This document shows positions 1 to 5,415 of a stretch of 12,991 bases of DNA, piece after piece. A program made the position numbers and the translations under genes. The DNA comes from AcAMD-5 sp044343935 (GTDB lineage Bacteria; Actinomycetota; Actinomycetes; S36-B12; UBA5976). The DNA is taken from assembly GCA_044343935.1 (NCBI GenBank), contig JBIJDU010000031.1, positions 1-12,991 of the forward strand, read 5' to 3'. The number at the start of each line of letters is the position of its first letter. The stretch's first letter is position 1. A model generated the notes under the pieces. The model ran no database searches, was not told where the DNA came from, and saw only the letters and a list, made by a program, of their open reading frames with translations.

Positions 1-1608
1 AATGTTGACTTCACTGAATGAAATTGCGTACATCAAGCGATTAAAGAATGAGCCAATCGGCACACCGCCATCACCGCTATAGGTGTTGTTCTGCTGTCCA
101 GTAGGTGAGGTTTCATCTGGATAGTCCAATTCAACTGGCTCAGCACCCTCAGGTGCACCAACAATTGAGTAATCTGGCGAACGCTCACCGAAATAAATTC
201 GCGGCTCAGTAATTGCTAACGGACCGCGAGGTGGTATGTCGCGTTCGAAAAATACTGGGCCACCATCAGGACGCACGGTGCTATCAAATGCTGCCGAAAT
301 ACCAAATCCGTGAGTGTAGACAAAGTGCGAGTTAATGAAGTTACGTGCCTGTGGGATCGCATCTAAATTAATTTCTCGAGTCGCTAAAATTGCGCCACGC
401 AATTCGCCATCAATTTCATAACGAGCAACATCAAGTTGATCACCAAATGAGTAATAACCTCGAATCTGCTGCAGCTGATTAAATGTTGGCGCAAGTGCTG
501 CTGGATCCATTAATCGAACTTTGCTTAACGTGCCCTGGAACTGATCTAGGTTTTCAATCTTGGGCTGAGTTACTGCCGCGTAATCTTCTTTAACTACATC
601 AGTTAAATTGTAAGCGTCGCGAGTAGTATTAATGCCGCGCTCAATAAAAGGAGCTTCTAGCGCTGCTTGGCTTGGTCGAACTCGGAATTGCTCAAGCAAC
701 GACGGGTATACCCCGCCGGCTAAAACTGAAGTTGCCACCAATAAACCAACTGCCGTAATTGGTATCCGCCAACTGCGTCGGAAGATGTTTACGAAGAACA
801 AAACTGCAACTAGCGCAGCAATTCCAGTTAGCAATGCTCGTACCGGCAACACTGCCTGGACATCGGTGTATTGCAAACCGTCAACTAAAGTATTTGATTG
901 CACTGCTAAGCCATATCGATCTAGCCAATATGCGCCAGCCTTGAACAGCATAAACACACCAAGAATTGCAGAAAGGTGTGCGGTCGCTTGTGGCGTGACC
1001 CGACGTTGATCTGGTTGCAACACAATTGCACCATTGGCTGAGTGAATCAAAAACCCAATGATAAACATAAACAGCGAGAGCGTAATTCCAGTGCCGATCA
1101 GCAGTCGCAAAACTGGATAGGTGAAAACGAAGAATGAAACATCAATACCAAAATGTGGATCGTCGTAATTGAATGGTTCGCGGTTAATAAAACTCAACCA
1201 TTGCGCCCAATTACTACCAGCCGAAAGCGCCATCAACATCGCGAGTGCGCCAGCAATGCCGTAGGCCAATAGCTTTCTGAGCCTATCTACTGCTTCTGGA
1301 ATCAAAATTGCAGTTTGGGCGGGACGTAGTCGGTAAGCGAAAAAAACTGTTCCCCATAAAAACAATAAACTTACTAGCAGCGTAACTGCGAACAACAAAA
1401 TTCTAGTGGTCAAAATTGTGGTAAAGACCGCTTGCGAATCAACAGATCTAAACCATAAGTAATCGGTATAGAAACCAGCAAAGAAAGAAGTGAGCAGACC
1501 TAATGCCACCACAATGGAGATGGCGAACAAGAAGGCGCGGGATCTACCAGTTGGCAGACTAGGCGGTGTCGGCCGGTCGCCGAATGGATTTTGTTGAAAG
1601 AAAGTCAC
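1..1608 (-). CDS. UPF0182 family membrane protein, N-terminal 536 residues (runs off the left edge)
   Basis: The minus-strand frame is open from a GTG at 1608 to base 1, giving 536 codons with no stop. The start is fixed by an in-frame TAG at 1618-1620 just upstream. The N-terminus reads VTFFQQNPFGDRPTPP, as in UPF0182 proteins. Several hydrophobic segments fill roughly the first 300 residues, followed by a large soluble part with family-like stretches such as FNQLQQIRGYYSF, YTHGFGIS and NTYSGDGGVPIGSFF near the left edge. Family members are about 900-1000 residues, so a little over half is visible. The function is unknown; the mycobacterial relative is Rv3193c. The gene follows the PDZ-Lon protease stop after 24 nt and has no strong ribosome binding site, so it is probably translated from the same message. 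Family assignment is firm; no function can be given. Confidence 0.9.
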   Translation of the reverse strand, partial: MTFFQQNPFGDRPTPPSLPTGRSRAFLFAISIVVALGLLTSFFAGFYTDYLWFRSVDSQAVFTTILTTRILLFAVTLLVSLLFLWGTVFFAYRLRPAQTAILIPEAVDRLRKLLAYGIAGALAMLMALSAGSNWAQWLSFINREPFNYDDPHFGIDVSFFVFTYPVLRLLIGTGITLSLFMFIIGFLIHSANGAIVLQPDQRRVTPQATAHLSAILGVFMLFKAGAYWLDRYGLAVQSNTLVDGLQYTDVQAVLPVRALLTGIAALVAVLFFVNIFRRSWRIPITAVGLLVATSVLAGGVYPSLLEQFRVRPSQAALEAPFIERGINTTRDAYNLTDVVKEDYAAVTQPKIENLDQFQGTLSKVRLMDPAALAPTFNQLQQIRGYYSFGDQLDVARYEIDGELRGAILATREINLDAIPQARNFINSHFVYTHGFGISAAFDSTVRPDGGPVFFERDIPPRGPLAITEPRIYFGERSPDYSIVGAPEGAEPVELDYPDETSPTGQQNNTYSGDGGVPIGSFFNRLMYAISFSEVNI

Positions 1609-1632
1609 CGGCGTACTCTAATTGACCCGAAT

Positions 1633-2676
1633 TTACCTCGCACTACAAGTCGGCAGATCACCCGATGCGTCCGATTTTAACTTTTCCAACACGCTTATTG
1701 CCTCTCGCAGAGTTTTCACAGGAATTGCTCGCAGACCATCTGGAATGCGCTGTATTGCCTCCGCGCAGTTCTCAATGGGTAACAGAAAAACAGTTGCTCC
1801 AGCATTTTTAGCACCGATCATCTTCTGTCGAATACCTCCAATTGAACCAACTTCGCCCGTTGTGGTGATTGTGCCAGTGACCGCAATATGAGCATCTGCA
1901 ACCAATTCCCCTGGCGTTAGCTGGTCGTAAATTGCTAGCGCAAAAACTAAACCAGCACTTGGGCCGCCAACTCGTTGATCAGCAAAGTTTGCTTCAATTT
2001 CTGAATTGATCTCACTTGTTAAGAATGCGCCAATTGAGCCAGCCGATTCGGAATCTGGCGCAGCTACAGTTGGAATTTCAAAAACCAATTCGCTGCCGTC
2101 TCGCAAAATGACTATTGTGGCTTTGTTGCCAGGTGTAGTTTTCCTAACTTCTTCAATTGTTCCGCCAATTGAATCTACCGCAACCCCATTCACGCTAATA
2201 ATCTGGTCATTTGATTTTAAGTACAGCGCAGCCGGGCGATCTGATATGACATCAACGACAAAAACATTTTCAGTAAATGGAATTCCCAATTCTCGCAAAA
2301 CTGCACCTAACGCAATTTCCTGACTGGAAGCAAATGCTCGAGTACTTTGGGTGCGCGCTTGTTCGGCAGTAATGTCATCTGGATAACTGGCGCGACGCGG
2401 GATGACTGAGATATCAGGGTGCAACCAGCCATAAACTGCTTCACCCAAAGTAATGGTGCGCTGTGGTCCGCCAACTTCTCGAACGGTAGTCATATCTAAC
2501 TGACCAGAAGTGAGATAAGTATCAGCATTTGCTATTTCAATAAACTCCTGCTCACCGAGCGAACCTAACGTGTTAAAAACTGGTCCAGGTTGCTGTGACA
2601 AATACGGAACGGGCAGTGCTGTTGCTGCTATTGCTAGCCAAACCAATAAAAGCTTGCGCCAAGATCCGCTAAAAAT
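1633..2676 (-). CDS. YlbL-type PDZ domain / Lon-like serine protease, membrane anchored
   Basis: This is a secreted or membrane-anchored protease with a PDZ domain and a Lon (S16) proteolytic domain. From the ATT start proposed here the protein has 347 residues: a basic then hydrophobic N-terminus (WRKLLLVWLAIAATALP, signal or anchor), a family-like QQPGPVFNTLG segment, a PDZ domain around residues 125-205, and the S16 domain to about residue 325. The catalytic dyad is visible as Ser240 in GGPSAG and Lys285 in GGIRQKM. The domain faces outward, unlike ATP-dependent Lon, and there is no ATPase. Start choice is unusual. The first conventional in-frame codon is TTG at 2646, which would remove the basic residues before the hydrophobic helix and lies 37 nt from the only good Shine-Dalgarno sequence. 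ATT at 2676 lies 7 nt after AGGAG (2688-2684). Homologues of this arrangement are Rv3194c and B. subtilis YlbL; the substrate is unknown. Confidence 0.9.
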   Translation of the reverse strand: MFSGSWRKLLLVWLAIAATALPVPYLSQQPGPVFNTLGSLGEQEFIEIANADTYLTSGQLDMTTVREVGGPQRTITLGEAVYGWLHPDISVIPRRASYPDDITAEQARTQSTRAFASSQEIALGAVLRELGIPFTENVFVVDVISDRPAALYLKSNDQIISVNGVAVDSIGGTIEEVRKTTPGNKATIVILRDGSELVFEIPTVAAPDSESAGSIGAFLTSEINSEIEANFADQRVGGPSAGLVFALAIYDQLTPGELVADAHIAVTGTITTTGEVGSIGGIRQKMIGAKNAGATVFLLPIENCAEAIQRIPDGLRAIPVKTLREAISVLEKLKSDASGDLPTCSAR

Positions 2677-2678
2677 GA

Positions 2679-2861
2679 TTACTCTCCTGAATTTGAAATG
2701 GGCTTATCCGTAACACGATCAACTGCCTGCTCAAATCGACGCCGTGCGTTTATATCTCGATCTGGATGCTTTGATCGTCGCGGCTTAGAGTTCCAAATTG
2801 CCCAAGCAGTTCCAATTACCAAAGTCACAATTGGTAACGACCACCAAAGTAATGTACTCAC
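2679..2861 (-). CDS. Small single-pass membrane protein, hypothetical
   Basis: This 60-residue protein starts at GTG 2861, preceded by AGGGAG at about 5 nt spacing, a good Shine-Dalgarno sequence. Residues 3-23 (TLLWWSLPIVTLVIGTAWAIW) form one hydrophobic helix. A basic, charged cytoplasmic tail follows (SKPRRSKHPDRD, then ARRRFEQAVDRVTDK), so an N-out orientation is likely. I recall similar one-helix proteins of 50-70 residues ending in an RRFxxAxxR-like segment at this position in other actinobacterial genomes, but I know no function. It is the first gene of the minus-strand cluster and is joined to the protease gene with almost no spacer, so co-translation is likely. Its position suggests an accessory role for the membrane protease; that is inference only. 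Confidence 0.7.
   Translation of the reverse strand: MSTLLWWSLPIVTLVIGTAWAIWNSKPRRSKHPDRDINARRRFEQAVDRVTDKPISNSGE
2684..2688 (-). promoter_or_regulatory. Shine-Dalgarno AGGAG that points to a non-canonical ATT start
   Basis: AGGAG on the minus strand lies inside the last codons of the small upstream gene. It is followed after 7 nt by an in-frame ATT at 2676-2674 (an ATC at 2679-2677 is only 4 nt away). The upstream gene's TAA (2681-2679) sits between them, an arrangement typical of translational coupling. No ATG, GTG or TTG lies at a usable distance. Confidence 0.5.
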
Positions 2862-2974
2862 CGCTCCCTTTCCGTAGTGGTAAATCTAACCCATTTACCA
2901 GAATTTGCAGGCTTGATTGAGTGCGCCTGGTTAAGAATTTATCGCTATGGTTGGTTGCCGAAAGAGAGAACACG
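2862..2974. promoter_or_regulatory. Divergent promoter region (small membrane protein / DUF2342 gene)
   Basis: A 113-nt gap separates two divergent genes that both have ribosome binding sites. On the minus strand TAGATT (2888-2883) fits a TANNNT -10 box and would give a leader of about 15 nt carrying AGGGAG. On the plus strand TATGGT (2946-2951) fits a -10 box and would give a leader of about 17 nt carrying AAGAGAG. Neither has a convincing -35 hexamer. Confidence 0.4.
2878..2900. repeat. Perfect 8-bp inverted repeat, operator-like
   Basis: TGGTAAAT (2878-2885) and ATTTACCA (2893-2900) are perfect reverse complements separated by 7 nt. The dyad overlaps the predicted minus-strand -10 box (2883-2888) and lies upstream of the predicted start of transcription. 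A protein-binding operator is therefore more likely than an RNA hairpin. Confidence 0.45.
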
Positions 2975-4168
2975 ATGAGCATTCCATTTGGCTTTCAACC
3001 GCCCAGCGATGGTGAACCATTGAATCAAATGGGACAGATGTTTGAACAACTTGGCAAAATGATGCAAAGCGGAAATGCGGGCATCAACTGGAACGCCATA
3101 TCAGAAACCGCAATTGGTCAGGTTGTTACAGCTGGCGACCACCAACCAACCATGAGCGAGTTAAGTCGAACTCAAAATGCTGGAAGAACTGTTGATCTTT
3201 GGCTCGATCAAGCAACTTCATTTCCAGCTTTAGGAATTGATCTAGAGGCCTGGTCTCGTAAGGACTTGATCAATTACTCCCTTAATGTCTGGCGAATCAT
3301 TTCTGATCCGGTGCTAAGTCGAATGGCGGATTCCATGACCACCATGATGCCGGGCAACGATCAGATTCCACCTGAATTAATCGAACTCACTAAGCCGATG
3401 TTGGAGATGGTAAAGGGATTGACTTCGGCAATGGTTGGTATGCAAGTTGGTCAATCGCTTGCTGCACTAGCGATGGATGTCATGGGCGCGGCCGATGTTG
3501 GTTTATTACTCACCGATAAGCCACGGCCGGCTTTAATTACGCAACGCTGTGATGAATATGCCACTGAAATCACCGTGCCAGCGGATGATTTACTGCATTT
3601 TCTGGCAAGCCGCGAAATTGCTCGCCAGCGATTATTTAACTCAGTTGATTGGTTAAGTGGCGCAATCATTACTGCCGTTGAAATACATGCTGCTGGAATG
3701 CGAGTTGATACCTCAAGACTGCAAAGTGCACTTGAGGGAATTGATCCATCTGATCCGCAAGCAATTGCCGCAGCGCTGGAAGGTGGCGTACTGACGCCTG
3801 AGTTAACTCCAGAACAGCAAGCAGCATTAGTCCGATTGGAAAACCTATTAGCACTCTCGGAAGGTTGGGTTGAAGTTGTTGCGCAAAGTGCAACTGCCAC
3901 CAAATTATCAAACTACGCTGCGATGTTTGAATCAATTCGACGTCGACGAGCAACGGGCGGTCCAGCGGAAAATGCGTTTGCCGCGCTGGTGGGATTAGAA
4001 ATTCGCCCTAAGCGAATGCGAGCAGCATTTGATTTCTTCAATAAACTAACTGAATTAATCGGAGCAGAACGACGCGATTACATTTGGCAGAATCTGGATT
4101 TGTTACCAAAGCAAGACGAATTAGATGATCCAATTGAATTAGCGATAAAGGTGGCTAGCTCTCTCTAG
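2975..4168 (+). CDS. DUF2342 / 'zinc-dependent metalloprotease' family protein with degenerate metal site
   Basis: The protein has 397 residues from ATG 2975, preceded by AAGAGAG; an upstream in-frame extension has no ribosome binding site. The N-terminus MSIPFGFQPP, glycine- and methionine-rich, is typical of actinobacterial members of this family (related to Rv3195). Family-like segments include VDLWLDQAT, GMQVGQSLAALAMDVMG, RRRRATGGPAENAFAALVGLE, RPKRMRAA and LLPKQDELDDP. At the site where relatives, as I recall, carry a zincin-like REAAH or HExxH helix, this protein reads R213-E-I-A-R217, with no histidine. Hydrolase activity should therefore not be assumed. No signal peptide or membrane helix is evident, so it is probably cytoplasmic. 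It diverges from the protease operon and converges with the YgjP-like peptidase gene, sharing a CTAG at the stops. Family membership is secure; function is unknown. Confidence 0.88.
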   Translation: MSIPFGFQPPSDGEPLNQMGQMFEQLGKMMQSGNAGINWNAISETAIGQVVTAGDHQPTMSELSRTQNAGRTVDLWLDQATSFPALGIDLEAWSRKDLINYSLNVWRIISDPVLSRMADSMTTMMPGNDQIPPELIELTKPMLEMVKGLTSAMVGMQVGQSLAALAMDVMGAADVGLLLTDKPRPALITQRCDEYATEITVPADDLLHFLASREIARQRLFNSVDWLSGAIITAVEIHAAGMRVDTSRLQSALEGIDPSDPQAIAAALEGGVLTPELTPEQQAALVRLENLLALSEGWVEVVAQSATATKLSNYAAMFESIRRRRATGGPAENAFAALVGLEIRPKRMRAAFDFFNKLTELIGAERRDYIWQNLDLLPKQDELDDPIELAIKVASSL

Positions 4169-4710
4169 TAGCTATCGGCATGGCTCATGCCAGCTAAAAA
4201 AGCTTCTGCTTGTTCATATTTTGGGTGACGTTTTACTAAAGCATAGAAATCTTTGTTGTGATCGTGATGCAACAAGTGAATTAATTCATGCAACAACACC
4301 ACTTCAATCACATACTCTGGTGCGGTAGCAATTCGCTTAGCAATTCGAATGGTCCGATCAACTGAAGTGCAAGATCCATGCAATTCTCGCTGTCTGGTTG
4401 ACCAATTAACCGATACCGGCCGCAATTCACCAAACTCTGGGTGCAAGTACTCAGCGATTAACTCTTCACTGAGTTTAATCAATTGGTCATCTCCCATGAT
4501 TGCTTCGGCCGAAATAATGCGAGAGGTTAATTCCAAAATATGGTGATCAATTTCTTTGCGTGACATTCGAGCTGGCACTGAAATAATTAATCGGCCAGAT
4601 TCACGCCATGCTGCAACAGATCTGGTTCGCCTTTTGGAGCGACGTACTTCCACAATCTCCGAGGTATCGGTAGGGGCAAACTCAAGTTGTGGCTGATCGT
4701 TATCAGTCAT
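4165..4710 (-). CDS. YgjP-like (DUF45) metallopeptidase domain protein
   Basis: This 181-residue protein starts at ATG 4710, with GGTGG a few bases upstream; the longer in-frame reading from TTG 4779 has no ribosome binding site. A basic stretch at residues 23-30 is followed by IISVPARMSRKE (42-53), the characteristic N-terminal part of the YgjP/WLM-like fold. The zinc site is intact: H141-E-L-I-H145 with H151 after five residues as probable third ligand, followed by the usual F/Y aromatic pair (F155, Y156). The segment RELHGSCTSVDRTIRI matches the family's RWGSC...IRL strand. There is no signal peptide, so it is cytoplasmic. Substrates of this family are unknown. It is often annotated M48 in actinobacteria. 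The gene appears to be monocistronic, overlapping the convergent gene by 4 nt. Confidence 0.88.
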   Translation of the reverse strand: MTDNDQPQLEFAPTDTSEIVEVRRSKRRTRSVAAWRESGRLIISVPARMSRKEIDHHILELTSRIISAEAIMGDDQLIKLSEELIAEYLHPEFGELRPVSVNWSTRQRELHGSCTSVDRTIRIAKRIATAPEYVIEVVLLHELIHLLHHDHNKDFYALVKRHPKYEQAEAFLAGMSHADSY

Positions 4711-4904
4711 CTGCCCACCTAAACCTTTAATTCTGTGAACTTTTTTTAATCCACACCACAGTTTAGACAAATTAAGCAATTGTGTGAGGAGAAATCTACT
4801 TTGATTAACGGCGTTCGCTAGATATCAACAGCGGTATGCACAAACTGTGCGCAAAAAAAGAGTGTTATTCCCCAACTTTTCCACAATTTCCTCCACAACT
4901 CACT

Positions 4905-4933
4905 TTGACTCATTGACCAAGCCGCTCTAACTT
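4905..4933 (+). promoter_or_regulatory. Promoter candidate TTGACT-N17-TAACTT
   Basis: TTGACT (4905-4910) and TAACTT (4928-4933) are separated by exactly 17 nt, the best -35/-10 pair in the window. The expected start of transcription (about 4940) falls at the beginning of the foldable GC-rich element. It could serve a small RNA or the leader of the zinc-ribbon gene. Confidence 0.55.
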
Positions 4934-4939
4934 GCGCTT

Positions 4940-5024
4940 GGGTCCGGCGAGATAACGGGTCTGGCGCCAGCAAGGGGAAGGCTGACGGCAGATTGCGAGC
5001 CTCGTCGGATCCATTTACTTTTTG
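4940..5024 (+). ncRNA. Candidate structured small RNA or cis-acting leader element
   Basis: I counted 49 G or C in 73 bases from 4940 to 5012 (about 67%), against AT-rich surroundings. An outer stem pairs 4941-4951 (GGTCCGGCGAG) with 5001-5012 (CTCGTCGGATCC): 11 pairs including one G-U and a bulged U. An inner stem pairs 4960-4971 with 4981-4992 (10 of 12 positions) and closes on the purine loop AAGGGGAAG (4972-4980). An internal loop separates the stems. A T-rich tail (ATTTACTTTTT, 5013-5023) follows the outer stem, as in an intrinsic terminator. A promoter ends 6 nt upstream. It does not match SRP RNA, 6C RNA, tRNA or a riboswitch that I can identify. It could be a free RNA of about 85 nt or an attenuator for the gene at 5161. 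Confidence 0.4.
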
Positions 5025-5040
5025 TGAAATAACGCTCAAT

Positions 5041-5062
5041 TGAGAACCATTTTCATTAAGAT
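5041..5062 (+). promoter_or_regulatory. Possible second promoter with Fur/Zur-like dyad
   Basis: TAAGAT (5057-5062) fits a -10 box. Directly upstream, 5041-5055 reads TGAGAACCATTTTCA, an imperfect 7-1-7 dyad (5 of 7 pairs) resembling the TGAAAAT-N-ATTTTCA pattern bound by Zur/Fur-type regulators. No good -35 hexamer is seen. The assignment is tentative. Confidence 0.25.
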
Positions 5063-5099
5063 TTCTTCGGCGCGCCTGACCCGCTCAACCTGCAAACCC

Positions 5100-5135
5100 A
5101 TGGCCCAAGCGCGTATCGTGAGGCTGCTCTCGTAA
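5100..5135 (+). CDS. Possible 11-codon leader ORF upstream of the zinc-ribbon gene
   Basis: ATG at 5100 opens a reading frame MAQARIVRLLS ending at TAA 5133-5135, 25 nt before the start of the zinc-ribbon gene. It has no Shine-Dalgarno sequence. CCCA..GCCC (5097-5106) can pair with GGGCTGGG (about 5138-5145) just before the AGGAGG of the main gene, so ribosome movement could affect access. A chance ORF of this length is quite possible. Confidence 0.2.
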   Translation: MAQARIVRLLS

Positions 5136-5160
5136 GGGGGCTGGGAGGAGGAGATGCAAT

Positions 5161-5316
5161 ATGTCTGATTCATACACAGGTGAGGCCTACTGCGTTAAAT
5201 GCAAGGAGAAGCGAAGCTTCACCGGCAATATCGAAGTTACCAACGGTCGCCGCTTTGCTAAGGGTATCTGCCCAACATGCGGCACAAAGGTAACCAGAAT
5301 TTTGGGCAAGGCCTAA
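5161..5316 (+). CDS. DUF5679 zinc-ribbon protein, 51 residues
   Basis: This small protein is a single treble-clef or zinc-ribbon unit: C11-V-K-C14 and C37-P-T-C40, with the family's NGRRFAKGxCPxCGTKVTRILGKA ending. It matches actinobacterial DUF5679 proteins along its whole length. The molecular role is unknown; its size, charge and Cys4 site would suit binding RNA, ribosome or another protein. The start is set by a very strong GGAGGAGG about 8 nt upstream; an earlier ATG at 5154 is out of frame and stops after 4 codons. Five of six lysine codons are AAG, while neighbouring genes use many AAA codons. Together with the strong ribosome binding site and the strong terminator just after it, this points to high expression. 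It is a single-gene transcription unit. Confidence 0.88.
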   Translation: MSDSYTGEAYCVKCKEKRSFTGNIEVTNGRRFAKGICPTCGTKVTRILGKA

Positions 5317-5333
5317 AACCAAACGCAAGCTTC

Positions 5334-5369
5334 ACAGACCCGCAGTTAATGGCTGCGGGTCTGTTTTTT
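5334..5369 (+). terminator. Intrinsic terminator after the zinc-ribbon gene
   Basis: CAGACCCGCAG (5335-5345) pairs perfectly with CTGCGGGTCTG (5353-5363) around a 7-nt loop. An added A-T pair (5334, 5364) makes 12 bp. A run of six T (5364-5369) follows. It begins 18 nt after the stop codon. Confidence 0.95.
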
Positions 5370-5403
5370 GTGGAGAACTTTTCGGAATTTGCCAGCTAAG
5401 CCA

Positions 5404-5409
5404 TCTAAT
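5404..5409 (+). promoter_or_regulatory. -10 box TCTAAT placed for a leaderless transcript
   Basis: TCTAAT matches TATAAT at 5 of 6 positions. Its last base is 7 nt before the A of the ATG at 5416, and no Shine-Dalgarno sequence precedes that ATG. No clear -35 hexamer. Confidence 0.4.
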
Positions 5410-5415
5410 TCGGCT

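Larger units (their letters stand above)
4711..5160. other. Long non-coding interval (450 nt) with several signals
   Basis: This is the only large gap in the window. From left to right it holds the upstream region of the metallopeptidase gene, DnaA-box-like sequences (TAATCCACA at 4747-4755, TTTTCCACA at 4877-4885, a weaker TCCTCCACA at 4889-4897), a short inverted repeat GCACAAACTGTGC followed by an A-run, a plus-strand promoter with a GC-rich foldable element, a possible operator, and the leader of the zinc-ribbon gene. A 73-codon minus-strand reading frame crosses it but is judged spurious. Confidence 0.6.

Noticed and set aside
632..1009. 125-codon plus-strand frame opposite the UPF0182 gene
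   Set aside because: It is antisense to a frame with clear family similarity and has no recognisable protein features.
3451..3903. 150-codon minus-strand frame opposite the DUF2342 gene
   Set aside because: Its serine- and alanine-rich composition fits a shadow of the real coding strand, which matches a known family.
4837..4857. Intrinsic terminator at GCACAAACTGTGC
   Set aside because: The stem is only 5 bp; the plus strand is followed by A, not T, and on the minus strand the T-run precedes the stem.
4747..4900. Origin of replication
   Set aside because: The DnaA-like boxes are few and imperfect, and no dnaA, dnaN or gyrB gene is nearby.
4940..5012. SRP RNA or 6C RNA
   Set aside because: The conserved SRP apical sequence (AGGTCCGGAAGGAAGCAGCC-like) is absent, and neither strand has loops with six or more C.
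4940..5020. Resemblance of GGGGAAGGC...GAGCC to the 3' part of a cobalamin riboswitch
   Set aside because: The B12 box (CAGGAGACCTGCC-like) and the upstream core are absent, and the two nested stems are not the riboswitch fold.
4818..5039. 73-codon minus-strand reading frame across the non-coding gap
   Set aside because: It starts at TTG with no Shine-Dalgarno sequence, resembles no family I know, and lies antisense to the promoter and foldable GC-rich block.
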